From: Phyllobacterium sp. 21LDTY02-6
GTDB taxonomy: Bacteria; Pseudomonadota; Alphaproteobacteria; Rhizobiales; Rhizobiaceae
Direction of reading: 5' to 3'
DNA: 64,000 nucleotides
NCBI RefSeq assembly: GCF_023554255.2
Contig: NZ_JAMJWD020000001.1
Coordinates: forward strand, 62,001 to 126,000
The first letter of the stretch is position 1. Each line of letters starts with the position of its first letter. The notes under the pieces were generated by a model. The model was not told where the DNA came from. It did not search any database and saw nothing but the letters and a program-made list of their open reading frames with translations. Positions 24,885 to 33,680 of the stretch are shown here, piece by piece. The position numbers were made by a program, and so were the translations under genes.

Positions 24885-27599
24885 CTACGACGCCAGTTGT
24901 TTGAATGCCCCATCCTTTTGCAGGAGAGTATCATATGTTCCGTCCTCGACCAGAGCCCCATTTTCAAAGACGATGACGCGATCGAACGACTCTGCCAGTT
25001 CGGCATTCGACAGGACCCAGATCACGGTCAGCGAATATCCTTCCGTGCCCAGATACTCCAGGATGTTGCGCGTGATGCGGTCCTGTATGCGCTGGTCGAG
25101 CGCCGGCAACGGCCGGTTGAAGATCAGATAGTCCGACTTCTTCAGCAAGGCCCGGGCCACATTGAGCTTCTGCCGCTGCACATTGGTGAGCCGTTTCCCG
25201 CCCGAGCCGACATCGAAGTCGAGGCCGATCGAAAGCACGCTGTCGAACAGGTTCAGCTTGTCGAAGATGTCGCGCAGGATCAGGCGGATGCGCTCCGGAC
25301 CGTCGGCCTGGCTGTAGCCGATCCTGCCGAACAGCACATTGTCGATCAGGCTTGCCGAAGCGATGAACCTGTTCGGGTCATAGCGCTCGATCACATCCTT
25401 CAGATCGTCGGGCATGCCGTCATGGAAGCGGCCGCGCGCATCCACGATCTTGGCCATGAGTTCGTCGTTCAGCAGGCCGAAACGATGCCTGGGCTCGATA
25501 TAGGAGAAGCTCAACCGGATGATGTTCGAACGTTCTTCCGCCGAAGCAGCCTCGATGCCGCGGCCCTGCAACTTCTGCAGCATGAGCTGATAGGCGGGAA
25601 TGTCGTCAGCTGTCATGAAGGTCAATTGCTGGAAGAAAGGGTGATCCGGCGGCAGGTCCTGGAAGAGTTCCACTGCGTTCGCCGCGATTTCGAGACCCAT
25701 CATGTAAAGGTCGATATATAGATCGTTTTCGCGCAGCACCGAGCGGAAATAGGGATGGGCCGCGAGCTTGCGGTTCGTCATGAACGGGCGCTTCATGGAG
25801 CCGAACAGCAGGTTTTCGCCGATCGTCGCCTGCGGATTATAGTCCTTGAGGCGGAAGGGGACGACGAGATCGTCCAGGTCCTCCTTCTTCAACCGCTTGC
25901 GCAAGGCCTGCCGCAGCTCGACGATGCGATCGACGATATCCGCATGGGTGTCGGTATTGACGTTGGACCGCAGCGCCATGTCCTGGATGTCCTGCGAGAT
26001 GAGGACCGCATCGAGCACCGGGCGCACCGCCTTGAATATCTCGGCGGGGCCGCTGACGCCGGCCGAACCATAATCGACCCAGTCGCTGTTCAGGTCGAAT
26101 TCCGGGTTGCCCGCCCGGCGCGCCTCATTGATGTTCCACTTCTGCAGCGCGGCCTGCTTGCCCTCATATTGAACCTGCGTCAGCGGTGCATGTTTAAGGC
26201 CGTAGAGCAGGTTGTCCCGCAGGGTGCCGTGGAAGAAATACGTGTCGGAGGAGGCATAGGCGATGCGCCGCCCGGTTACGGATTCCGGCAGTTCGAGCAG
26301 GTCCCTGCCGTCGATGGTGATGCGCCCCTGGTCGGGCCAGACAAGTCGCGCCAGCGCCTCGGCAATGGCTTCGGCGCCGCTGCCGCTGGTTCCGACGATG
26401 GCTACGGTTTCGCCGGGGTGAATCTCGAGGTTGACGTGGCGCAGCAGTGGCGCCCCCGTATCGTCGGAGATGGTCAGATTGGTGGCATGGAGCGAATGTT
26501 CGAGCCGGCCGACGCTGGCCGGGACCACCGCCTGTATCTTCGGATCGACGAGCTGGTCCACGTTGAACTGTTCGACGACCTGCGCATATTTGACCTGAAC
26601 GTCCTGCCTCGCCTGATCCCAGTCGATGAGTTCCTTCAGCGGGCCCGGCAGGTCCTTGTAGGCGTTGATGACCGCTACAAGCTGGCCGATATCGAGACGG
26701 CCCTGGAGCGCGAGCAAGCCGCCGATCGAGTAGAACAGGAACGGCGTGACCTGCGCCAGGAAATTATTGATGAACTTGACCAGGAATTTCCACTGGTAGA
26801 GGTCATAGCGGATCGAGAAGATCAGCCCGAGGCGGGCCGCGATGTCGGCGCGTTCGTAGTTGGACGTATCGTTGCTGTGGATGGTGCCGATGCCGTCGAC
26901 GATCTCCCCGACGCGGCCCGAAAGCTCACGCGCCGTCAGCTGGCGCTGGCGGCCGAGTTCGAGCAGCCGCCGGCGCATTCGGGGGATGACGACGCCCTGG
27001 ATGGCGACGATGGCCGCGGCTATCATGCCGAGCCAGAAGTTCTGCATGATGATGAAGATCAGCGCCGTCAGCGCCTGCCCGCCGAGAAGCGCCGGCTGCA
27101 CGAAGGCGTCGCCGGTAAAGCCGCCCATCGGCTCGACCTCGTCCTTGATCATGGTGGCGATTTCAGCCGACTTCACCCGCTTGAATTGTGACGGCGGAAA
27201 GCGCAGCACGCGGTCGATCAGCTCAAAGCGGATACGGCGCAGCATCCGCTCGCCGAGGCGGCCCTTATAGGTGTTGATATAGAGCTTGAAGAGACCATTG
27301 ATGACGACGAGCAGCAGGAAGACCAGGCTGAGCGCCATCAGCATCTGGAACCGATTGAGCTGTAGCCCTTCGAAGAACACGACATCGCCGATGAAAGGCA
27401 GGTCGTACTGCAATCGCATGAATGTCTGGGTGGCGCCCGGGTTCTCGAAGCCGACGCCCTGAATGGGCCCGTTGACGATCTGCTTGGGCAGATCGAATGA
27501 AAGGAAGTACGGCACCATCGAAATGGCCACCACCACCAGAATCCATATCTGCTGCAGCCGCGTATTAGACCAGATATAGCGCGTTAGGCTTTTTTCCAT
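24885..27599 (-). CDS. Aberrant ABC exporter-like protein with degenerate, expanded nucleotide-binding domain
   Basis: A 904-aa fusion of an exporter-type membrane domain (about residues 1-340, roughly five to six helices, short coupling segments) and an enlarged ABC domain (about 368-904, over twice the usual 240). Catalytic motifs are altered: Walker A reads GTSGSGAEA (residues 403-411, Lys replaced by Ala), the signature region is SGGKRLTNVQRQ (799-810) instead of LSGGQ, Walker B is YLIFNRPLPALD (824-835, lacking the Asp-Glu), and the switch His is replaced in VIWVLSN. The motif normally following the Q-loop occurs three times: TLRDNLLYG (459-467), TIGENLLFG (592-600), SLIDNVLFG (750-758). 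Start: ATG at 27599; a TTG two codons upstream is possible. Probably not a normal ATPase. Confidence 0.82.
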   Translation of the reverse strand: MEKSLTRYIWSNTRLQQIWILVVVAISMVPYFLSFDLPKQIVNGPIQGVGFENPGATQTFMRLQYDLPFIGDVVFFEGLQLNRFQMLMALSLVFLLLVVINGLFKLYINTYKGRLGERMLRRIRFELIDRVLRFPPSQFKRVKSAEIATMIKDEVEPMGGFTGDAFVQPALLGGQALTALIFIIMQNFWLGMIAAAIVAIQGVVIPRMRRRLLELGRQRQLTARELSGRVGEIVDGIGTIHSNDTSNYERADIAARLGLIFSIRYDLYQWKFLVKFINNFLAQVTPFLFYSIGGLLALQGRLDIGQLVAVINAYKDLPGPLKELIDWDQARQDVQVKYAQVVEQFNVDQLVDPKIQAVVPASVGRLEHSLHATNLTISDDTGAPLLRHVNLEIHPGETVAIVGTSGSGAEAIAEALARLVWPDQGRITIDGRDLLELPESVTGRRIAYASSDTYFFHGTLRDNLLYGLKHAPLTQVQYEGKQAALQKWNINEARRAGNPEFDLNSDWVDYGSAGVSGPAEIFKAVRPVLDAVLISQDIQDMALRSNVNTDTHADIVDRIVELRQALRKRLKKEDLDDLVVPFRLKDYNPQATIGENLLFGSMKRPFMTNRKLAAHPYFRSVLRENDLYIDLYMMGLEIAANAVELFQDLPPDHPFFQQLTFMTADDIPAYQLMLQKLQGRGIEAASAEERSNIIRLSFSYIEPRHRFGLLNDELMAKIVDARGRFHDGMPDDLKDVIERYDPNRFIASASLIDNVLFGRIGYSQADGPERIRLILRDIFDKLNLFDSVLSIGLDFDVGSGGKRLTNVQRQKLNVARALLKKSDYLIFNRPLPALDQRIQDRITRNILEYLGTEGYSLTVIWVLSNAELAESFDRVIVFENGALVEDGTYDTLLQKDGAFKQLAS

Positions 27600-27844
27600 G
27601 AACAACCGTGAACTGTAAAATATCAGCAGAATTACGAAAGTATGCGGGCTGTGCGCGGCGATGCACGTCGGGTTGAATCAATGAGAGATTACAACATCAC
27701 ATTCACGCGCGCCACATGCGTTCCGTCTGCCTTGGATCAAGATGGAGGTTGGGGCGGAGCCTCGTTCATGGCAAAGCAGAATCGAAGCCCGGCTACCCTT
27801 ATACTCCTCGAACCAGCGAGAGAAACCCGCTTCTTGCAAGCTGA
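27600..27844 (-). promoter_or_regulatory. Upstream region of the aberrant ABC gene
   Basis: A 245-base stretch between the preceding glycosyltransferase stop and the ABC gene start, both on the minus strand. It is the only sizeable gap in the minus-strand run from 31.4 to 24.4 kb, so the ABC and CNB genes probably have their own promoter here. I could not identify a convincing -35/-10 pair or terminator. No conserved coding sequence is visible. Confidence 0.35.
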
Positions 27845-28969
27845 CTATAAAAGTTGCCGCAGGATTTGTGCGGTCTGGCTGGCGCCATCGAGTTTCAGTG
27901 GGTGCAAGGGGGGAGGCGGACCGTTCAGCATGGTGCCGACAGCAGCAGCCAGTACCTCGCTGTTCAGGCCATCTTCCGGGATCGCCGTTGCGAGGCCGAG
28001 GGTTTCGAGACGGGTGGCGCGCACGCTCTGTTCTGTTTCCCCGCCGGCCGTGAACGGCACCAGGATGGACCGGCAGCCAGCCTGGAGAATATCGCAGACC
28101 GTGTTGTATCCCGCCTGGGATATCGACAGTTCGGCGTTGCGCAACAATGACGGAAAATCCCGGCGAAAGCGCGTGACCGACACATTCGCCGGGGCATCCG
28201 CCGACAGATTGCTGAATTCGTTCTCGGGCAGGTTGGGGCCGGTAATCAGACACCAGGACCGCGACGAGGTTCGGGCGACCCCGTAGGCGGCGCGCAGCAG
28301 ATCATAGCCGACGGCACCACCGCCGGCCGACACCACAATGTCGAAACGGTCGTCGACTGGTGGCGGAGGGGGCGCGGCGACCAGTCCCGTATAGACGATC
28401 TTGCCGGCGATCTGGCTGGCGAGGGGAAATGTCTCCGGCAGGGTGACGAAATCCGGGTCGCCATGGACAAGGATGCGGTCGAAATGGGCTTTGACGAGCG
28501 CGACAGTCTCCTCGTCGCGTCCGGGTTTCGTGCGCTCCTGCAGGATGTCGCGAACCGATGTCAGCAATAGCGGCCGCGGCCTGCTCGCAGCGATCGCGTC
28601 GAGCAGGGGCAGCAGTTCGAACCGCATCTGGCGCCGGCCGAAGGGAAACGCTTCGACGATGACGATATCGGGCTTTTCCCGGCGGAATGTTTCGAGAAGC
28701 TGGTTGCGCCGCCGGTCGAGATAATCCTGGCTCGCGATCGCGCCCTTTTCGTCGGCAAGTCCGGAAAAGCCTGCGCTGGCGGCGAGGAGCGGCGGCAGCG
28801 CCTCGGACCTTACGCGGCCGCTGGGAAATCCCGGCACGGCGGAACCACCCGTGACGACGAGGACATCGAATTCCGCTTCCGCCAGGGCATCGGCGATACG
28901 GCTGGCACGGGCAATGTGGCCAATGCCGAGAAGATGCTGCACGTAGAACAGAACGCGCGGGGGCTTCAT
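27845..28969 (-). CDS. MurG-like (GT28-type) glycosyltransferase
   Basis: A 374-aa GT-B enzyme. The N-terminus MKPPRVLFYVQHLLGIGHIARASRIADAL has the GxGH loop characteristic of MurG/GT28 and related enzymes. The donor half contains IVVSAGGGAVGYDLLRAAY, the acidic-poor SQAGYNTVCDILQAG loop and ILVPFTAGGETEQSVRATRLETLG, which match the nucleotide-sugar site of the family. The start at 28969 gives a 4-base ATGA overlap with the preceding gene, so the two are translationally coupled. It is a paralogue-like relative of the protein encoded at 30221-31432. Product unknown. Confidence 0.82.
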   Translation of the reverse strand: MKPPRVLFYVQHLLGIGHIARASRIADALAEAEFDVLVVTGGSAVPGFPSGRVRSEALPPLLAASAGFSGLADEKGAIASQDYLDRRRNQLLETFRREKPDIVIVEAFPFGRRQMRFELLPLLDAIAASRPRPLLLTSVRDILQERTKPGRDEETVALVKAHFDRILVHGDPDFVTLPETFPLASQIAGKIVYTGLVAAPPPPPVDDRFDIVVSAGGGAVGYDLLRAAYGVARTSSRSWCLITGPNLPENEFSNLSADAPANVSVTRFRRDFPSLLRNAELSISQAGYNTVCDILQAGCRSILVPFTAGGETEQSVRATRLETLGLATAIPEDGLNSEVLAAAVGTMLNGPPPPLHPLKLDGASQTAQILRQLL

Positions 28970-30210
28970 CGGCGCTGCCATTCATCCTCGAACAGTCCTG
29001 CCAACTGGCGGATGCTCGAATTGTGATCGAAATGCTCCCGGACGCGCCGCTCCGCCGCAAGGCCGAGCCTGTGCCGCAATTGCGGATTGCGGATCGCCGT
29101 TTCAAGCGCTCGCGCCAGGCCGTGCGGATCGTCCGGCGGGACCAGGATGCCGTTCTCGCCGTGGGTGATCAGTTCAGGGATGCCCGATATCGCCGTGGAA
29201 ACGCAGAGGAGGTTCTGGCTCGAAGCCTCGACGAGAACATTGGGCAGCCCGTCCCGGTCGCCATCCTGCGCGATCCGACAGGCCAGGGCAAAGACATCCG
29301 CGCGGCGATAGTGATCGAGGACATCCTCCTGTGCCAGCGCTCCCTTCCAGATTATGCGGTCGTTTATGGCGAGATTGTCGGCCAGGGCGCGCAGGCGGGG
29401 CAGTTCGTCGCCGCCACCGATATGCACGAAACGCCAGGCGAGCTCGGGCGGCAGAAGCCCGAGCGCCTGCAGCAGGATATCGTAGCCCTTCTTGGTTACC
29501 GCTCGCCCGACGCTGAGAATTTCCACCGGAGCGTCAGGATCGGTGCCGTCGCGGTCGGACCTTGCCTCGGCAAAATGCCCGAAGCGGGCAAGATCAAGCC
29601 CGTGATAGCTCAAATGGACCTGGCGCTTGCGATCGGTCAGGCTGCGCATGTGGTCGAAGCCCGACCTTGTGCAGGTGACGCTCCACCGCGCCTCCGCCAG
29701 CTTCTCGTTCAATTCCCAATCGGCCGAGGTCCAGATATCCTTGGCATGGGCCGAGCAGGTCCACGGCACGCCCGTCAGCAGGCTCGTATAGGCGGCCACG
29801 GACGCCGGCGTATGGATGAAATGCGCATGCAGCCATTCGCCCGCATTCGGCCATTCACGCGCCAGAACCATGGCCTGGCCGAGCCGGCGGAAGCGATTGC
29901 GGCTGAAATCGCGCATCAAATCCCGCCAGAAGCGGCGCAGGACCGCGCCGAGCCGTGGCGAACGCATGCCGGCAACAAGGCCCTTGAACACGCGCAGGGG
30001 TTCCTCATGCAGATATTCGGGCAGGTAGACAACCGGCGCCTTGATCTCGTCATGGATCGGATGGCGCTTCTTGTCGGTCGGCCTCCGCATCGATATCAGC
30101 GTGAGATCGAAGCCGGCCTTTTCGAGGCCGAGCAGTTCCTGCGCGATGAAGGTTTCGGAAAGGCGCGGATAGCCTTTCAATATCACCAGTATTTTGCGGC
30201 GTATCGGCAA
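28966..30210 (-). CDS. Family 4 glycosyltransferase
   Basis: A 414-aa GT4 enzyme. The acceptor domain begins MPIRRKILVILKGYPRLSETFIAQELLGLEKAG, a pattern shared by capsule and exopolysaccharide glycosyltransferases. The donor domain shows EILSVGRAVTKKGYDILLQAL, WRFVHIGGGDELPRL and the donor motif DGLPNVLVEASSQNLLCVST followed by GISGIPELITHGENGILVPP-like residues. The TTG start at 30210 is chosen because it lies ten bases after the stop of the upstream gene, has AAGAGA in front, and begins exactly at the family N-terminus; an upstream start would overlap that gene widely. Middle gene of a three-gene glycosyltransferase operon. Confidence 0.82.
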   Translation of the reverse strand: MPIRRKILVILKGYPRLSETFIAQELLGLEKAGFDLTLISMRRPTDKKRHPIHDEIKAPVVYLPEYLHEEPLRVFKGLVAGMRSPRLGAVLRRFWRDLMRDFSRNRFRRLGQAMVLAREWPNAGEWLHAHFIHTPASVAAYTSLLTGVPWTCSAHAKDIWTSADWELNEKLAEARWSVTCTRSGFDHMRSLTDRKRQVHLSYHGLDLARFGHFAEARSDRDGTDPDAPVEILSVGRAVTKKGYDILLQALGLLPPELAWRFVHIGGGDELPRLRALADNLAINDRIIWKGALAQEDVLDHYRRADVFALACRIAQDGDRDGLPNVLVEASSQNLLCVSTAISGIPELITHGENGILVPPDDPHGLARALETAIRNPQLRHRLGLAAERRVREHFDHNSSIRQLAGLFEDEWQRR

Positions 30211-30220
30211 GTGCAGTCTC

Positions 30221-31432
30221 TTATTCGGCGACAGCGGGAAGCGCCTCCTCGGCGCGTTCGTCCAACCATCCGCCAACGATTTCGGAGATGTGGACCAATC
30301 CCTCGAGACGCAGGCCGTTCTCCACACGACGCGAGGGCGGCGTGCGCTCGGGCAGACGCTTCAACGCCTGCGCGAGCCGTAAAGGGTCCTCGGCATCTTC
30401 CGGTAGAAGCATATCCACCAGGCCGAGTTCCGATGCGCGCTTTGCGCGGATGAGTTGCTCCTCGCGCGGGGCGAGGCGGGGGACGATCAGCGCCGGCTTG
30501 TCGAAGGAAAGAATCTCGCAATAGGTGTTGTAGCCACCCATCGCAACGACGGCTTTTGCCCCGGCGATGAGTTCTTCCATGCGATTATCGAACTCGATCA
30601 CCTGAATATAGGGGATTTTGCTGCCTTTTTTGACCAGTTTTGCGCGCTGTTTCGCTGGCATATACGGCCCGAGCACGATGAAAGCCTTGTGCTGCAGGTC
30701 CGGATCCTGCTGGTAGGCGTGGATGACATTGTGCACCAGATCCGCGCCGTCGCCGCCGCCGCCGGTGGTGACAAGGATATAGTCGCCTTTCGGCACATGT
30801 TCCGAGGCAGCCTCGTGCGACACGCTGCGCTGCAGGAAACCGACAAAGGTCATCTTGTCGCGAACCTGCTTCGGCACGTCGAGATTGACCAGCGGATCGT
30901 AGAAATCCGGCGGGCCGTAGACCCAGACATCGTCGTAGAGCTGGTCGATCTTGTGCATGACGTCATTCTGTTTCCACTCGGCATCCAGCAGATGCGGCGC
31001 GTCCATGACTTCACGCAGGCCCAGCACCAGTTTCGTGCCGCGCGATTTCAGATAATGCAGCGTTTCCTCCACCTCGCCCTTCAGGCCCATCGGCTCCTTA
31101 TCAACGATAAAGATATCCGGCTGGAAGGTTTCGGCGGTGTGGCGGATGATCGACTGGCGCATCTTCAGCGTCTCGTGCAGATCGATGTGACGCGCCATGG
31201 AGGTGTATTCGCCGTTGCGGAGCTTGATCACGCTCGGGACTTTCACGAAGTCCACCCTCGCACGATAATCGAAGGCGCCGGCAATGGTTGCACCCGAAAT
31301 GATCAGGATGTTCAATCCCCGGTAATCTTCGACCAGGGAATGGGCGATCGTCCGGCATCGGCGCAAATGGCCGAGCCCGAACGTATCGTGACTATACATG
31401 AGGATCCGCGCATCATCGTAACGCCGCATCAT
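30221..31432 (-). CDS. MurG-like glycosyltransferase family protein
   Basis: A 403-aa GT-B enzyme starting MMRRYDDARILMYSHDTFGLGHLRRCRTI, again with the GxGH loop. Later parts include LVLGLREVMDAPHLLDAEW, ILVTTGGGGDGADLVHNVI and VVAMGGYNTYCEILSFDKPALIVPR, which correspond to the donor nucleotide-sugar site. The ATG at 31432 has AAGAAGG eight bases upstream. It is the first gene of the glycosyltransferase set and follows the importer permease gene by 77 bases. Same general type as the product of 27845-28969, so the pathway probably adds two related sugars flanking the GT4 step. Confidence 0.82.
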   Translation of the reverse strand: MMRRYDDARILMYSHDTFGLGHLRRCRTIAHSLVEDYRGLNILIISGATIAGAFDYRARVDFVKVPSVIKLRNGEYTSMARHIDLHETLKMRQSIIRHTAETFQPDIFIVDKEPMGLKGEVEETLHYLKSRGTKLVLGLREVMDAPHLLDAEWKQNDVMHKIDQLYDDVWVYGPPDFYDPLVNLDVPKQVRDKMTFVGFLQRSVSHEAASEHVPKGDYILVTTGGGGDGADLVHNVIHAYQQDPDLQHKAFIVLGPYMPAKQRAKLVKKGSKIPYIQVIEFDNRMEELIAGAKAVVAMGGYNTYCEILSFDKPALIVPRLAPREEQLIRAKRASELGLVDMLLPEDAEDPLRLAQALKRLPERTPPSRRVENGLRLEGLVHISEIVGGWLDERAEEALPAVAE

Positions 31433-31509
31433 GGCCGAAACCTTCTTTGGTGCGGGATGATCCGCATGTGTGAACCGGTCGGTTTGTGTGAAAGCAACCT
31501 GTGTGCCTT

Positions 31510-32685
31510 TTATCTGTATGGATCGGCTGCGTCGCGCAAGCCGTCTCCCAAGAAATTGAACGCGAGAATCACCAGGATGACCGGGATCATAGGGAAGAGC
31601 AGCCACGGATAGAAGGCAATTACACTCACGCTGCGTGCCTCCGTCAACAATATGCCCCAGCTTGTGATAGGCGGTCTTAGTCCCAGGCCGAGAAAACTCA
31701 AGGCCGTTTCCCCCAGAATCATGCCGGGGATCGAGATCGTCGCAGTGGCGATAAGATGCGACATGAAGCCTGGAACGAGGTGCCGGCCGATGATGCGGCT
31801 GCTTTTTGCCCCCATGAGCTGCGCCGCGAGTACATAGTCCTCCTCGCGCAATGCAAGGAGCTTCGAGCGCACAGAGCGCGCAAGCCCCGTCCAGTCCAGC
31901 ATGCCGAGAATGATGGTGATGCCGAAATAGATCAGGATCGGGCTCCAGGTGACGGGCATGATGGCGGCAAGCGCCATCCAGAGCGGCAGACTAGGCAAGG
32001 ATTGCAGCACTTCGATGACGCGTTGGACGAGAAGGTCGAATACGCCGCCATGATAGCCGGCAAGGCCGCCGATGACGATGCCGAGAACGAAGCTTATCGT
32101 TATGCCGATCAGGCCGATCGTGAGCGAGATGCGCGCGCCATAGATTATGCGCGAAAGCACGTCCCGGCCGAGGCGGTCGGTGCCAAGCAGGAACATCTCG
32201 CCATTCTCGGCGGGGCAGACGAAATGGATGTTGCCTTTGACCAGCCCCCAGAACCTGTAATCGTCGCCGCGGCAGAAAAAGCGCAGCGGCTGCACGTCGC
32301 TTCTGTTCTCCGGGTAAAGCCGCCGCATCTTCTCCTTGTCCACGCTGAATGTCCGGCCATAGACGAACGGGCCGACAAAGCGGCCATTGTCGAAGAAATG
32401 AACGCGCTGGGGCGGGGAGTGGATGAAATCGGTGTTGCGGGTGTGCAGATTATACGGCGCCAGGAACTCGGCTATGACGATCATGCCATAGAGCAGGGCG
32501 AGGAATATGCCCGAGGCAAGGGCAAGCCGGTGCCGCTTGAATTTCCACCACATCAGCCGCAATTGCGACGCCTTGTGGACCTTTACCTGCGCCTCGGTCA
32601 TGGCCTCGATCGACATCGGATCGAAGGGCGCACTCGACACGTAATGCGGCAGCGGTGCGCCTGGAGGAGGAAGTTGGGCCGTCAC
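31510..32685 (-). CDS. Opp/Dpp-type ABC importer permease (C subunit)
   Basis: A 391-aa inner-membrane permease. One N-terminal helix (LALASGIFLALLYGMIVIAEF) is followed by a roughly 120-residue periplasmic insertion (PPQRVHFFDNGRFVGPFVYG onward), then LGTDRLGRDVLSRIIYGARI and the five-helix permease domain with the EAA-type coupling motif near AAQLMGAKSSRIIGRHLVPG. The GTG start at 32685 overlaps the previous stop by four bases (GTGA). The long insertion is a feature I associate with Dpp-family permeases that import oligosaccharides or large peptides. Works with the other three importer genes upstream. Confidence 0.85.
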   Translation of the reverse strand: MTAQLPPPGAPLPHYVSSAPFDPMSIEAMTEAQVKVHKASQLRLMWWKFKRHRLALASGIFLALLYGMIVIAEFLAPYNLHTRNTDFIHSPPQRVHFFDNGRFVGPFVYGRTFSVDKEKMRRLYPENRSDVQPLRFFCRGDDYRFWGLVKGNIHFVCPAENGEMFLLGTDRLGRDVLSRIIYGARISLTIGLIGITISFVLGIVIGGLAGYHGGVFDLLVQRVIEVLQSLPSLPLWMALAAIMPVTWSPILIYFGITIILGMLDWTGLARSVRSKLLALREEDYVLAAQLMGAKSSRIIGRHLVPGFMSHLIATATISIPGMILGETALSFLGLGLRPPITSWGILLTEARSVSVIAFYPWLLFPMIPVILVILAFNFLGDGLRDAADPYR

Positions 32686-33680
32686 TTGGTGCTCCTGCCG
32701 GCAAGCCGGATGCGCGGGTCGAGGAATGCGAGGGCGATATCGGAGACGAGCACGCCGATGACCGTAAGGAAGGCAAGGAACATCAGGAAGGAACCGGCGA
32801 GATACATGTCCTGGCTCTGCAGGGCCTTGATCAGCATCGGTCCCGTGGTTTCGAGCGAGAGCACGATGGCGGTGATCTCGGCGCCGGAGATGATCGCCGG
32901 CAGGATCGATCCTATATCCGAGACGAAGAAATTCAACGCCATGCGCAGCGGATATTTGACCAGCGTGCGGAAAGGATGGAGCCCCTTTGCCCGCGCCGTC
33001 ATCACATATTGCTTCTGCAGTTCGTCCAGAAGATTGGCGCGGAGCCTGCGGATCATGCCTGCGGTGCCGGCTGTGCCGACAATGATGACCGGTATCCACA
33101 GATGCGACAGGATCGAACGGGCCTTCTCCCAGCTCATGGGCTCGTTCAGATATTTCTGGTCCATCAAATGCCCGATCGAGGTGCCGAACCAGATATTGGC
33201 GAAGTACATGAGGATCAGCGCCAGCATGAAATTCGGGATTGCTATGCCGATGAGCCCCAGGAATGAGAGGCCGTAATCGCCCCAGCTATATTGATGCGTG
33301 GCAGAATACATGCCGATCGGAAATGCAATGAGCCAGGTGAAGAGGATCGTCACGAAGGACACGAGGATGGTGAGCCACATGCGGTCGCCGATCACGTCTC
33401 TCACCGGCAGCTGATATTCGAACGAATAGCCGAAATCGCCCTGCAGCATACCGCCCAGCCAGTTGAAATATCGCAGGACCGGCGGCTGGTCGAAGCCGTA
33501 CTGGTGGCGCAGTTCCTCGATTTCCTGCAGATTGACGGTCTCGCCCTGCGCCCTGAGTTCGGCTATCTGGCTTTCGAAGAAATTGCCGGGCGGCAATTCG
33601 ATGATCACGAAGACCAGCGCCGAGATGATGAGCAGCGTCGGTATCATCGCGGCGATGCGCCAGAGTATGTATCGCAGCAT
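32682..33680 (-). CDS. Opp/Dpp-type ABC importer permease (B subunit)
   Basis: A 332-aa inner-membrane permease. It begins MLRYILWRIAAMIPTLLIISALVFVIIEL, the standard DppB/OppB N-terminus, with a periplasmic segment (PPGNFFESQIAELRAQGE) and six predicted helices. The coupling motif lies in YVMTARAKGLHPFRTLVKYPLRMALNF, and the C-terminal helix contains FLAFLTVIGVLVSDIALAFLDPRIRL. The ATG directly follows the stop of the binding-protein gene, and the 3' end overlaps the C permease gene by four bases, so both permeases are co-expressed. Confidence 0.87.
   Translation of the reverse strand: MLRYILWRIAAMIPTLLIISALVFVIIELPPGNFFESQIAELRAQGETVNLQEIEELRHQYGFDQPPVLRYFNWLGGMLQGDFGYSFEYQLPVRDVIGDRMWLTILVSFVTILFTWLIAFPIGMYSATHQYSWGDYGLSFLGLIGIAIPNFMLALILMYFANIWFGTSIGHLMDQKYLNEPMSWEKARSILSHLWIPVIIVGTAGTAGMIRRLRANLLDELQKQYVMTARAKGLHPFRTLVKYPLRMALNFFVSDIGSILPAIISGAEITAIVLSLETTGPMLIKALQSQDMYLAGSFLMFLAFLTVIGVLVSDIALAFLDPRIRLAGRSTK

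Noticed and set aside
25755..27191. 478-codon open frame on the plus strand
   Set aside because: Antisense of the ABC protein; no motif or ribosome binding site of its own.
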